From: Methylobacterium sp. J-078
GTDB taxonomy: Bacteria > Pseudomonadota > Alphaproteobacteria > Rhizobiales > Beijerinckiaceae
DNA: 64,000 nucleotides
Direction of reading: 5' to 3'
Assembly: GCF_022829285.1 (NCBI RefSeq)
Contig: NZ_JAKSYI010000096.1
Location: 62,001 to 126,000, forward strand
A program made the position numbers and the translations under genes. Under the pieces are notes generated by a model that saw only the letters and a list, made by a program, of their open reading frames with translations, was not told the DNA's origin and did no database searches. Below, piece by piece: positions 26,596-34,924 of the stretch. Each line of letters opens with the position of its first letter. Position 1 is the first letter of the stretch.

Positions 26596-27036
26596 ATGAG
26601 AACGCAGCGCCCCAAGCGTCGCTTGCACAGTCCGGGGCACAACCCTAGCCTGAATGCGCAGCCGAGCTACATCTCCAATCGGCCGACATGGGCGAAACGC
26701 GTGTACGCAATCTGCTTCGACTTGGACACCGACACGCTTCAGCGACATTACCATAATGCGTCCTGGCAGAACGGGTATGCCGATATCGGCAAGGTTCTCC
26801 AGCGGCATGGCTTCAATCGACAGCAGGGCAGCGTCTATTTCGGTGACGAAACCGTCGATCCGGTGCGGTGCGTTCTCGCGATCCAGGATGTAACGAGAAG
26901 TTGCCCCTGGTTCAGCGCTGCTGTCACCGATGTTCGCATGCTTCGGATCGAGGAGAACAACGATCTGATGCCCGCACTGGGACTTCCCGAACCTCCGTTG
27001 GCGGAGCCGCCGCAGCCGGAAGCGGGGGGCGTTTGA
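26596..27036 (+). CDS. vapD: VapD-family endoribonuclease-like protein
   Basis: 146 residues. From residue 36 on it reads VYAICFDLDTDTLQRHYHN, then NGYADIGKVLQRHGFNRQQG and SVYFGDE, which is the VapD core (Cas2-like ferredoxin fold; VapD of Haemophilus and Helicobacter is an RNase toxin). Typical VapD proteins start at that Tyr-Ala-Ile strand; here the ATG at 26596, with AGGTGA at 26587-26592, adds 35 basic residues, while a GTG at 26701 would give the classical start but lacks a clear ribosome site. The C-terminal 20 residues are Pro/Glu-rich. Base composition is visibly lower in GC than the neighbours, hinting at transfer. No antitoxin gene is evident. Confidence 0.78.
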   Translation: MRTQRPKRRLHSPGHNPSLNAQPSYISNRPTWAKRVYAICFDLDTDTLQRHYHNASWQNGYADIGKVLQRHGFNRQQGSVYFGDETVDPVRCVLAIQDVTRSCPWFSAAVTDVRMLRIEENNDLMPALGLPEPPLAEPPQPEAGGV

Positions 27037-27144
27037 GCGAAGCTCGAATCCGCCGCCCCGGTGGAATCGAACGGGACCATCCGTCGGATGCCGACGCTTC
27101 GGGTGCCGATATCGGGCGCTGCGCGTCCGCCCGGACGGCCGTCG

Positions 27145-27573
27145 TCACCCCGCCGTCATGGGCTTGGCGCTGGCATGGCCGCAGGCGTCGTAGCGGCGCT
27201 CGATGAGGAAGTAGTCCTTGCGCGCGGTGTTGAAGTACTTGGCCGAGACCGCGACCTCGCGCCTGGCCGGCTGCCCCTCGGCGGCGGCGCTGGGCACCCG
27301 CTCGATAGTGCAGCACGCGGTCTGATCGCCGAGATACTCGAGACGGTTGGCGTAGGCGCGCCCGCCATGGTCGCCGTTCCGGACGATGTCGCGGATCATG
27401 ATGTCCACGTAGGCGTCGTCGGACAGGGTGGCGTTGGTCTCGTAGCAGATCAGCAGGCGGGTGGACTGGATATAGAGCAGGGCGCCGGCCCCCAGGACCG
27501 CCACGACGAGGAAGGCGATGCCCGCGCCCCGCGCGGCCCGCCCCCCTTTTTCGTCCTCGTCGCGCTCCCGCAT
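27145..27573 (-). CDS. Single-pass membrane protein of unknown function
   Basis: 142 residues from the ATG at 27573. A charged N-terminus (MRERDEDEKGGRAAR) is followed by one hydrophobic segment (GIAFLVVAVLGAGALLYI) and a periplasmic domain of about 100 residues with four Cys (LICYE, TACCTIE, YDACGH), which could form disulfides. Family not recognised. It is on the same strand as, and 127 bp downstream of, the CNMP-binding protein gene. Confidence 0.6.
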   Translation of the reverse strand: MRERDEDEKGGRAARGAGIAFLVVAVLGAGALLYIQSTRLLICYETNATLSDDAYVDIMIRDIVRNGDHGGRAYANRLEYLGDQTACCTIERVPSAAAEGQPARREVAVSAKYFNTARKDYFLIERRYDACGHASAKPMTAG

Positions 27574-27700
27574 CACGACCCGATCCCGACCCACTGATCT
27601 GTGCTCATGGGGATGAGCATGGGGGCAAGGCCGTGACAAATCCTTTCGAAGATCGCGGCAATCCGCGTGACCCGGGCCGCGTCCCCAGCATTCGGCCCCG

Positions 27701-28159
27701 TCAGGGCGCGATGGCGTCGAACCGGCCGCCCAGGCCGGCGAGGTCGGCGGCGAAGTCGGCCAGATCCTCGGTCAACTCGTCGTGGATCGCCCGGGCGGCA
27801 TCGGGAAACTCCTCCAGCACCCGGCGCATCAGGGTCGGGGTGATGCGGACCACCTCCGCCGCGCTCGCCGCGTCGGCGTCGCACGGGCGCTCCCCGCGCT
27901 GGAACAGGGCGAGGCGCCCGATCAGGCTGGAGCGGCCGGCCGTGACGGGAATGGCGTGGGTGCCGCGCGGGGTGAGCGTGAGGGTGCCCGACATCACCAC
28001 GAAGCCGCCATCGGCGCGCTCCCCGTGCGCGAACAGGCGGTCTCCGGCCGCGAGGGCGCGGCGCTCGGCGGCGAAGGAGAGCAGGCGCAGGGCATCCCGC
28101 CCCATGAACCCGAACAGGGGGGCGGCGCTCAGGATCGCGATGTCGTCGTCGAGCCCCAC
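27701..28159 (-). CDS. Cyclic-nucleotide-binding (CNMP/Crp-like) domain protein without DNA-binding domain
   Basis: 152 residues forming essentially one CNMP-binding beta barrel: LFAHGERADGGFVVMSGTLT, then SLIGRLALFQRGERP (phosphate-binding cassette position; the usual Gly-Glu-x-x-x-x-x-R is altered to IGRLALFQRGERPCD). There is no helix-turn-helix after it, unlike Crp/Fnr. The C-terminal 45 residues form a predicted helix rich in Asp/Ala (HDELTEDLADFAADLAGLG). It may be a regulatory subunit or sensor. It is 86 bp downstream of an OmpR-type regulator on the same strand and may be cotranscribed. Confidence 0.78.
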   Translation of the reverse strand: MGLDDDIAILSAAPLFGFMGRDALRLLSFAAERRALAAGDRLFAHGERADGGFVVMSGTLTLTPRGTHAIPVTAGRSSLIGRLALFQRGERPCDADAASAAEVVRITPTLMRRVLEEFPDAARAIHDELTEDLADFAADLAGLGGRFDAIAP

Positions 28160-28245
28160 GTGTCGCCCTCACCCTGCCGGGACCCGGCCCCGCCGGACCC
28201 CGAGCGCTCAGCTTAGCCGAGGCCGGGGCGGAGGGCCATTCGGTC

Positions 28246-28932
28246 TCAGGGCAGCAGCTTGTAGCCGCCGCCCTCGGTGACGAGGATCGCGGCCAGCGCC
28301 GGGTTCGGCTCGATCTTCTGGCGCAGGCGGTAGATGTGGGTCTCGAGGGTGTGGGTGGTGACCTGGGCGTTGTAGCCCCAGACCTCGGCGAGCAGCGTGT
28401 CGCGGCCGACCACCTCGCGCCCCGCCCGATAGAGGAAGCGCAGGATCGCGGTCTCTTTCTCGGTGAGCTTCAGCTTCGAGCCGCGCTCGCCCACCAGTAG
28501 CTTGGCGCCCGGGCGGAAGATGTAGGGCCCGATCTGGAACACCGCGTCCTCGCTGGCCTCGTGGCTGCGCAGGTGCGCGCGGATGCGGGCCAGCAGCACC
28601 GCGAACTTGAACGGCTTGGTGACGTAGTCGTTGGCGCCCGCCTCCAGGCCCTCGACGGTGTCGTCCTCTGAATCCTGCGCCGTCAGCATGATCACGGGGC
28701 CGCGGTAGCCGCTCCTGCGCATGGCCCGCACGGCCTCGCGCCCATCCATGTCGGGCAAGCCGACATCCATCACCGCGAGGTCGATCCGGTCGTCCGTGAC
28801 GCGATCGATTGCGCTCCGTCCGTCCACGGCGGTCAGCACCGTGAACTCATCGTACAGATCGAGCTGCTCCATCAGCGTCTCGCGCAGCGAGGCGTCGTCG
28901 TCGCAGATCAGCAGGCGATGGGTATTCGGCAT
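28246..28932 (-). CDS. OmpR/PhoB-family response regulator
   Basis: 228 residues. The receiver domain (about 1-120) has acidic pocket DDD near residue 10, phospho-acceptor Asp in LAVMDVGLPDMDG, Thr in IMLTAQD and Lys in YVTKPF. The winged-helix output domain (about 130-228) has LTEKETAILRFLYRAG and TTHTLETHIYRLRQKIEP, an OmpR-type recognition helix. The ATG at 28932 gives the standard start; the frame upstream to 29037 has no homology. No histidine kinase gene is adjacent. It is divergent from an L,D-transpeptidase gene (289 bp apart), so a role in envelope control is possible but unproved. Confidence 0.9.
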   Translation of the reverse strand: MPNTHRLLICDDDASLRETLMEQLDLYDEFTVLTAVDGRSAIDRVTDDRIDLAVMDVGLPDMDGREAVRAMRRSGYRGPVIMLTAQDSEDDTVEGLEAGANDYVTKPFKFAVLLARIRAHLRSHEASEDAVFQIGPYIFRPGAKLLVGERGSKLKLTEKETAILRFLYRAGREVVGRDTLLAEVWGYNAQVTTHTLETHIYRLRQKIEPNPALAAILVTEGGGYKLLP

Positions 28933-29221
28933 CGACCGAAGGACTTTCAGGCAGCTTGCAGGATGCGCCGGCGGTCTCGGAAAGCCGCAGGCAGGCGGTG
29001 ACGGAGGATCAACGGTTGCAACGAGAACCCAAGACACGATGATGACACGCGCGCATCGTCTTGCCTTACGTAAATCACGCCGTGCCCATTAAACCAATAA
29101 TCCGGGCTGCGCACAATACGGTTGCGCGCAGCCTAACGGGTCGCAAACGGCGCAGCCCCACGAAAAGTTTCACGTCGAATACCGAATTGGCAGGTTCGGG
29201 CGCGCACGCGATAAGCGGCTC

Positions 29222-29794
29222 ATGAAGAGAACCAGCCATTGCAAGCGGAACACTCCTCTCAAGCGGACCAGTCTTGCCGGCCTGCGCGTGCGCGCCCTCG
29301 TGACGGATCGGAGCCGGGGCCAGCTGATCGCCGGGGCGGCAATCATCCCCTGCGCCCTCGGGCGGAGCGGGATCACGCAGGCCAAGCGCGAGGGCGACGG
29401 CGCCTCGCCCCGGGGCACGTTCCGCCTGCGCGGCGGCGTCTACCGGCCCGACCACTTCGCGAGCCGGCCCGTCAGCCCCCTCCCCTTGCGTCCGAGCGCG
29501 CCCGGCGACGGCTGGTGCGACGATGCCCGGGACCGGCGCTACAACCGGCCGATCCGCCTGCCCGCCCCGGGGGTCGGGCACGAGCGGATGTGGCGCGAGG
29601 ACGGGCTCTACGACCTCGTGGTCGACCTCGACTACAATCGCGGGCCGATCCGGCGGGGCCGCGGCTCGGCGATCTTCATGCACGTGGCGCGGGGCGACTT
29701 CCTGCCGACCGAGGGCTGCGTCGCCCTGCGCCGGGCCGACCTCGTCCGCCTGCTGCGCCGGGTCGGCCCGGGGACCCGCATGCGGATCGGCTGA
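29222..29794 (+). CDS. L,D-transpeptidase (YkuD) family protein
   Basis: 190 residues. The YkuD catalytic block is present: IFMHVARGDFLPTEGCVALR, with His and the nucleophile Cys in TEGC. GITQAKREGDGASPRGTFRL is the conserved N-terminal half of the domain. No obvious signal peptide follows the start (MKRTSHCKRNTPLKRTS is basic but not followed by a long hydrophobic stretch), so export is uncertain and a different start is possible. Such enzymes make 3-3 peptidoglycan cross-links or attach proteins to peptidoglycan; the short catalytic-only form resembles the ErfK/YafK-like group in alphaproteobacteria. Confidence 0.8.
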   Translation: MKRTSHCKRNTPLKRTSLAGLRVRALVTDRSRGQLIAGAAIIPCALGRSGITQAKREGDGASPRGTFRLRGGVYRPDHFASRPVSPLPLRPSAPGDGWCDDARDRRYNRPIRLPAPGVGHERMWREDGLYDLVVDLDYNRGPIRRGRGSAIFMHVARGDFLPTEGCVALRRADLVRLLRRVGPGTRMRIG

Positions 29795-29800
29795 CCGGGT

Positions 29801-30751
29801 TCAGGCGGCGCGCGCCCGTAGGGCGGCGAGGCTCGCCGCCACCGCCGCGTCGAGGGGCGTGTGCGGCTCCGCGCCGAGGCGGGCGACGAGGCGGGCATTG
29901 TCCGGCTGGAGGGTCGCCGACCAGAGATGGCGCATCTCGATCACCTCGCGCAGGAAGGTGACGAAGGGCGCCCCGAGATAGACCGGCGCCCAGGCGAAGG
30001 GCCGGACCGGCGGCTGCCCGCCATCCGCCCGCGCCACCGCCTCCGCCATGGCGCGCCCGTGCAGGGCATGGCCCCGGAAGTTCAGGGACAGGTGGTGCGG
30101 CAGGGTCGCCGCGTCGTCGAGGAGGCGCGCGAAGGTCTCGGCGAGGTCGGGCAGGTAGGCCCAGGCATGCCCCGCCCCCGGAACTTCCGGCGTCACCACC
30201 CGCCGCAGGGGCCGGCCCTCCCGCATCAGCACGGTGGTGACCCAGGAACTCAGCGCGCGCGGGCCGAAGAAGTCGCCGGCGCGGACGATCAGGTGGGCCA
30301 GCCCGGCCGCGGCCTCCAGCATCGCCTCCATCTCGACGCGGACCGCACCCTTGCGGGTGCGGGGCCGGCGCGGTGCGTCCTCGCCGACCTCCGGCCCGGC
30401 CTCGGGGGCGTAGACGTAGAGGTTGCCCGGCAGGACGAGGCGCGCGCCGGCCCCCGACGCCGCCGTGATGGCGTGGGCCAGCATGGGGATCGCGAGGCCG
30501 CGCCAGTCGCGGTATCCGGGCGGGTTCACCCCGTGGAACAGGATGCGGGCGCCGCGTGCCGCCGCGACCATGTCGGCCTCCCGCATGGCGTCGCCCGCGA
30601 CCCAGTCGACGCCATCCGGACCCGTCCGGCGCGCCCGGTCGGGGTCCCGCGCCAGGCCGCGCACCCGCCAGCCGTGCCGAAGCAGCGCCTCCGCCACCGC
30701 CCCGCCGATTCCCCCCGTCGCCCCGGTGACCAGGGCCAGCCTCTCCGACAT
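29801..30751 (-). CDS. NAD(P)-dependent epimerase/SDR-family protein
   Basis: 316 residues from the ATG at 30751, which is preceded by GGAGA. Rossmann motif VTGATGGIGGAVAEALLRHG (G-x-x-G-x-x-G) at the N-terminus, RVRGLARDPDRA (NADP-type Arg after the second strand) and LPGNLYVYAPEAG in the position of the extended-SDR active-site segment. The classical Tyr-x-x-x-Lys is not clear (Tyr in NLYVY, a Lys in RTRKGAVR), so catalysis may be atypical. It is divergent from a LysR gene with 123 bp between, so it is the likely target of that regulator. Confidence 0.8.
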   Translation of the reverse strand: MSERLALVTGATGGIGGAVAEALLRHGWRVRGLARDPDRARRTGPDGVDWVAGDAMREADMVAAARGARILFHGVNPPGYRDWRGLAIPMLAHAITAASGAGARLVLPGNLYVYAPEAGPEVGEDAPRRPRTRKGAVRVEMEAMLEAAAGLAHLIVRAGDFFGPRALSSWVTTVLMREGRPLRRVVTPEVPGAGHAWAYLPDLAETFARLLDDAATLPHHLSLNFRGHALHGRAMAEAVARADGGQPPVRPFAWAPVYLGAPFVTFLREVIEMRHLWSATLQPDNARLVARLGAEPHTPLDAAVAASLAALRARAA

Positions 30752-30874
30752 CGCATCCGTCTCCTGCGCGTCCGCCTCTCGTTGCATCCACCTTTCGGGG
30801 AAGCGGACCGAGGGTGGCGTGCCGGCGGCTCATCGCCCATTGCCGAAAGGTGGCGGGTTGCCATACGAAACCGC

Positions 30875-31747
30875 ATGGACGAGCCGGACTGGCACCTGTG
30901 GCGGGCGTTTCTCGGGGTGGTCCGCGCGGGCAGCCTGTCCGGGGCGGCGCGCGACCTGCACCTGACCCAGCCGACCCTCGGGCGCCAGATCGCCGCCCTG
31001 GAGCGCAGCCTCGGCCTGACCCTGTTCACCCGCGCCACCGACGGCCTGCGGCCCACCGACCGGGCCCTCGACCTCGTGCCCCAGGCCGAGGCGATGGCGG
31101 CCGCGGCGGCCGCGCTCCTGCGCCGGGCCTCCGGCGACGCCGACGCGATGCGAGGGCGCATCCGCCTCACCGCCAGCACGTTCCTCGGCGGCGCGGTGCT
31201 GCCCGACCTGCTCGCCGGGTTCCACGCGGCCCATCCGGGCGTCGATCTCGAACTCTCCCTCAGCGATCGCACCGAGGACCTGCTGCGCCGGGACGCGGAC
31301 CTCGCCGTGCGCAACGTGGCCCCGACCCAGGGCGCCCTCGTCGCCCGGCGCATCGGCGCGGCCCCGGTCCGGTTCTACGCCCATCGCGCCTACGCCGCCC
31401 GGCGCGGCCTGCCCGCCACGGTGGCGGAGCTCGGGCGCCACAGCCTGATCGGCCGGGCGGTCCATGCGGCGCGAGTGCGGCCGACGCTCGGCCACGACCT
31501 GACTTTCGCCTTCTCCTGCGACGACGACCTCGGGCTCCTCGCCGCACTGCGCGCCGGCCTCGGCATCGGCTATTGCCAGGACGGCCTCGCCTGCCGCGAC
31601 CCGAACCTCGTGCCGGTGTTGCCCGAAATCGTACTCGCCGAGATCGGCATCTGGCTGGTCATGCACGAGGACCTGCGCAGCACCCGCCGCATCCGCGCGC
31701 TGTTCGACCATCTCGCAGACGGATTGACGGGGTATCTCGGAGGATAG
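30875..31747 (+). CDS. LysR-family transcriptional regulator
   Basis: 290 residues. The N-terminal HTH (about 5-63) reads WHLWRAFLGVVRAGSLSGAA, then HLTQPTLGRQIAALERSLGL and TLFTRATDG, a standard LysR DNA-binding domain. The effector-binding domain has LTASTFLGGAVLPDLLAGF and GLLAALRAGLGIGYCQDGLA. The divergent SDR gene suggests local control of that gene. A terminator-like hairpin (31750-31784) follows. Confidence 0.88.
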   Translation: MDEPDWHLWRAFLGVVRAGSLSGAARDLHLTQPTLGRQIAALERSLGLTLFTRATDGLRPTDRALDLVPQAEAMAAAAAALLRRASGDADAMRGRIRLTASTFLGGAVLPDLLAGFHAAHPGVDLELSLSDRTEDLLRRDADLAVRNVAPTQGALVARRIGAAPVRFYAHRAYAARRGLPATVAELGRHSLIGRAVHAARVRPTLGHDLTFAFSCDDDLGLLAALRAGLGIGYCQDGLACRDPNLVPVLPEIVLAEIGIWLVMHEDLRSTRRIRALFDHLADGLTGYLGG

Positions 31748-31749
31748 TT

Positions 31750-31784
31750 GCCGGCTTATCAAACGTGTAGCCGGCTTTCTGTTG
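31750..31784 (+). terminator. Rho-independent-like terminator after the LysR gene
   Basis: GCCGGCT (31750-31756), 12-nt loop, AGCCGGC (31769-31775), then TTTCTGTTG. It directly follows the LysR stop at 31747. Confidence 0.5.
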
Positions 31785-31844
31785 TGTGGTGCCGTGGTCT
31801 CCGGCCCGGCTTTTCCCTATACGCGAGGGCTGCCTTCACCACTC

Positions 31845-31891
31845 CGTCATCCTGGGGCCGCGCAGCGGAACCCGGGGTCCAAACGCACAGG
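31845..31891 (+). repeat. Palindromic intergenic repeat, copy c
   Basis: Begins CGTCATCCTGGGG and continues with CGCGCAGCGGAACCCGGGG and TCCAAACGCACAGG, the same layout as the two copies at 15044-15156 (GTCAT-CCTGGGG, loop, CCC-G(A/G)T-CCA(G/A)AC). It lies downstream of the LysR gene and before the convergent maeB stop. Confidence 0.6.
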
Positions 31892-31990
31892 TGGTGCGAG
31901 GCCTTGCACCGTCGGCGGCTCTGGATTGCACGCCGCCGACGTCCGGAAGTACGGCGCGGGGGGAGAGGCTGCCCCCTCCCCTGCCCTCAC

Positions 31991-34237
31991 TCAGCCCGCC
32001 ACGTCGGCGGACGCCGCCGTCAGGGCCGTCATGTTGACGATGCCGCGGACGGTGGCGGTGGGGGTGAGGATGTGGACCGGGCGCGCCGCGCCGAGCAGGA
32101 TCGGGCCGACGGAGACGCTCTGACCGGCCACCACCTTGAGGGCGTTGAAGGTGATGTTGGCCGCCTCCAGGTTCGGCATGACCAGGAGGTTGGTCTCGGC
32201 GGTGAGGGTCGAATTCGGCCGCAGGCGCTCGAGGATCGTGCGGCTCAGTGCCGTGTCGGCCGACATCTCCCCGTCGACCTCGAGATCCGGCGCCTGGGCG
32301 CGGATCAGGGCGAGGGCCTCCCGCATCTTGCGCGACACCGGATCGTCGACGCTGCCGAAATTCGAGGACGCCACCAGGGCCACGTGCGGCGTCTGCCCGA
32401 AGCGGCGCATCTCCGCGGCGGCCAGCACCGTCATGTCGGCGATCTCCGCTGCGCTCGGGTCGCGGTGGATGTAGGGATCGCAGATGAACAGCGTGTGCCG
32501 GGGCAGCTGAAGCAGGCCCATGGCGGCGAGGCCGTGCGCGCCCGGCTTCAGGCCGATCGCCCCGGTCACATCCGCGAGGTGGGCCGGATAGGTCCCGGTG
32601 GTGCCGCAGAGCATGCCGTCGACCTCGCCGGCGGCGAGGAGCCGGGCGGCCCGCACGGTGGCGCCGGCCTCGGGGCTGGTCTCGGCGACGTGCACGTCCG
32701 TGCCGATGCGGATGCGCAGGCCGAGGCTGGCGATCTTGCTCGCGATGGTCTCGGCCCGGCCGACGAGGACCGGGGTGGCGAGGCGCTCGTCCACCACCAC
32801 CTGGGCGGCGCGGAGCACCCGGTCCTCCTCGCCCTCCGCGTAGGCGATCCGCTTGGCCCCGGCCTCGGAGGCGGCGGCGAAGACCGGCTGCATCACCGTG
32901 CCGGAGGTGTAGACCAGGCGCTCCAGGGAGCGGCGGTAGGTCTCGATGTCCTTGAACGGCCGGGCGGCGACGCCGCTGTCGATGGCGGCCTGGGCCACCG
33001 CCGGGGCGACGGTGGTGATCAGGCGCGGGTCGAAGGGCCGGGGGATCAGGTAGTCGGGCCCGAAGCGCAGGTCGTTGGCGCCGTAGGCCGCGGCCACCAC
33101 GTCGGACTGCTCGGCATGGACGAGGTTTGCGATGGCGCGCACGGCGGCGAGCTTCATCGCCTCGTTGATCTCGGTGGCGCCGACGTCGAGGGCGCCCCGG
33201 AAGATGAAGGGGAAGCACAGGACGTTGTTGACCTGGTTCGGGTAGTCCGAGCGGCCGGTGGCGATGAGGCAGTCGGGCCGAACCTCCTTGGCCAGCGCCG
33301 GCAGGATCTCCGGGTCGGGGTTGGCGAGCGCCAGGATGATCGGCTTGTCGGCCATGCCGGCGACCATCTCGGGCTTGAGCACGCCGCCCTGGGAGACGCC
33401 GAGGAAGATGTCGGCGCCCGCGACGGCGTCGCCGAGGGTCTTGGCCTGCGTGTCCCGCGCATAGGCCCGCTTCTGCTCGTCGAGGCTGGCCATCCGGTCG
33501 GTGGAGACGACGCCGCGGGAATCGCAGACGAGGATGTTCTCGCGCTTCAGGCCGAGGCCCACCAGGATGTTGAGGCAGGCGATGGCCGCCGCACCCGCGC
33601 CCGAGCAGACCAGGGTGGCGGATTCGATCGGCTTGCCCACCACTTGCAGCGCGTTGATCAGGGCGGCGGCGGCCACGATGGCGGTGCCGTGCTGGTCGTC
33701 GTGGAAGACCGGGATCTTCATGCGCTCGCGCAGCTTCGTCTCGATGACGAAGCATTCGGGGGCCTTGATGTCCTCGAGGTTGATGCCGCCGAAGGTCGGC
33801 TCCAGCCGGGCGACGGTCTCGATGAATTTCTCCGGGTCGGTCTCGTCGACCTCGATGTCGAACACGTCGATGCCGGCGAACTTCTTGAACAGGCAGCCCT
33901 TGCCCTCCATCACCGGCTTGCCGGCGAGCGCGCCGATATTGCCGAGGCCGAGCACCGCCGTGCCGTTGGTGATGACGGCGACGAGGTTGCCGCGCGAGGT
34001 CAGGCTGTAGGCCTCGTCGGGCTCGTGCGCGATCGCCATGCAGGCGGCGGCCACACCCGGGGAATAGGCGAGCGCGAGGTCGCGCTGCGTGCTCATGTCC
34101 TTGGTCGGCTGCACCGAGATCTTACCCGGCGTCGGGAAGCGGTGGTAATCGAGGGCGGCCCGGGTTAGGGCGGCCTCGGTGCCGGCATCGGCGTTGGCGG
34201 CGGCGCCCGGGGCGCGCAGGTCCGTGTCTTTGCTCAT
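31991..34237 (-). CDS. maeB: NADP-dependent malic enzyme with C-terminal phosphotransacetylase-like domain
   Basis: 748 residues, the length of MaeB. The malic enzyme part (about 30-430) has [40 protein letters not shown] (malic enzyme signature) and [16 protein letters not shown] (NADP site). The C-terminal 310 residues are phosphotransacetylase-like ([20 protein letters not shown]) and in family members act as a regulatory domain. It converts L-malate to pyruvate + CO2. It lies in a minus-strand run with the pyruvate dehydrogenase genes, linking malate to pyruvate and acetyl-CoA. ATG 34237 is chosen. Confidence 0.93.
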   Translation of the reverse strand: MSKDTDLRAPGAAANADAGTEAALTRAALDYHRFPTPGKISVQPTKDMSTQRDLALAYSPGVAAACMAIAHEPDEAYSLTSRGNLVAVITNGTAVLGLGNIGALAGKPVMEGKGCLFKKFAGIDVFDIEVDETDPEKFIETVARLEPTFGGINLEDIKAPECFVIETKLRERMKIPVFHDDQHGTAIVAAAALINALQVVGKPIESATLVCSGAGAAAIACLNILVGLGLKRENILVCDSRGVVSTDRMASLDEQKRAYARDTQAKTLGDAVAGADIFLGVSQGGVLKPEMVAGMADKPIILALANPDPEILPALAKEVRPDCLIATGRSDYPNQVNNVLCFPFIFRGALDVGATEINEAMKLAAVRAIANLVHAEQSDVVAAAYGANDLRFGPDYLIPRPFDPRLITTVAPAVAQAAIDSGVAARPFKDIETYRRSLERLVYTSGTVMQPVFAAASEAGAKRIAYAEGEEDRVLRAAQVVVDERLATPVLVGRAETIASKIASLGLRIRIGTDVHVAETSPEAGATVRAARLLAAGEVDGMLCGTTGTYPAHLADVTGAIGLKPGAHGLAAMGLLQLPRHTLFICDPYIHRDPSAAEIADMTVLAAAEMRRFGQTPHVALVASSNFGSVDDPVSRKMREALALIRAQAPDLEVDGEMSADTALSRTILERLRPNSTLTAETNLLVMPNLEAANITFNALKVVAGQSVSVGPILLGAARPVHILTPTATVRGIVNMTALTAASADVAG

Positions 34238-34344
34238 GGGGTGATCCTTTCGGGGTTTTGGGTGACAGGCGCCGTCCGTCCCGCCGGGGGGGCGGGTCGG
34301 TTGGCATCCGGATGGGGGTGGCGGGCGGTTCGCGCGTCGGCGGA

Positions 34345-34785
34345 TCAGGCTGGGTCGGCGGGTGGCGGTTCCGAGGCCGCGGCTTCCGGTTCGCCCGGCG
34401 GCGGCGGAACCGGATCGGGTCCGCCCTCGGCCGCCCGGCGCCCCTCGGCGAGGAGATCGAGGGTCTGGGCTCGGGCCAGGTCCCAGTCGCGCATCGCCCA
34501 ATCCATCTGACGCCGCAGGAAATCCTGCTGGAGTTTCAGCATCGCCGGCAGGGTGCGCGCCTCCATCAGCCCCTGCACCAGGGTGAGGTTGGCGGCGAGC
34601 TGACGGTGGGTGTTGCGGGCCATCAGCCGGCGGGCGGCCAGGAGGTCCGCATCGACATCGGCCCGGGCCGACCGGCCCACCGTGGCGAGGCGGTCGAGAT
34701 AATTCTCGATGGCCTCCGCGACGGCATCGCGGGCGGCCTCGGCGCGCCGGAGCGCCGGGTCGGATTCGGGCTCGTTCGATGACAT
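34345..34785 (-). CDS. Phasin-like protein
   Basis: 146 residues from the ATG at 34785, with GGGAGA 5'. An Ala/Arg/Asp-rich amphipathic helix pattern (EAARDAVAEAIENYLDRLAT, then LTLVQGLMEARTLPAMLKLQ and QDFLRRQMDWAMRDWDLARA), without a signal peptide or Cys, and a Pro/Glu-rich tail. The Q-x-D-F-L-x-x-Q-M spacing resembles phasins, which coat polyhydroxyalkanoate granules. The location, between lpdA and maeB on the same strand, fits acetyl-CoA/PHB metabolism. The family call is by pattern, not proven. Confidence 0.62.
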   Translation of the reverse strand: MSSNEPESDPALRRAEAARDAVAEAIENYLDRLATVGRSARADVDADLLAARRLMARNTHRQLAANLTLVQGLMEARTLPAMLKLQQDFLRRQMDWAMRDWDLARAQTLDLLAEGRRAAEGGPDPVPPPPGEPEAAASEPPPADPA

Positions 34786-34924
34786 CAGCGCGTCTCCCGA
34801 AGCCGGAGCCGGTACGGGCTCCGCGAGGACCGCGCCGGTCCCGGCGCGATCCTGTCTTCCCGATGCGGCGCCGCCCATCCCCGGCGCGCCGCCGATCCCG
34901 CCGAGCGGCCTGTAGTGACCGGCC

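Noticed and set aside
29168..29182. Second parS candidate (GTTTCACGTCGAAT)
   Set aside because: The right half is broken (TCGAAT instead of TGAAAC) and there is no palindromic core.
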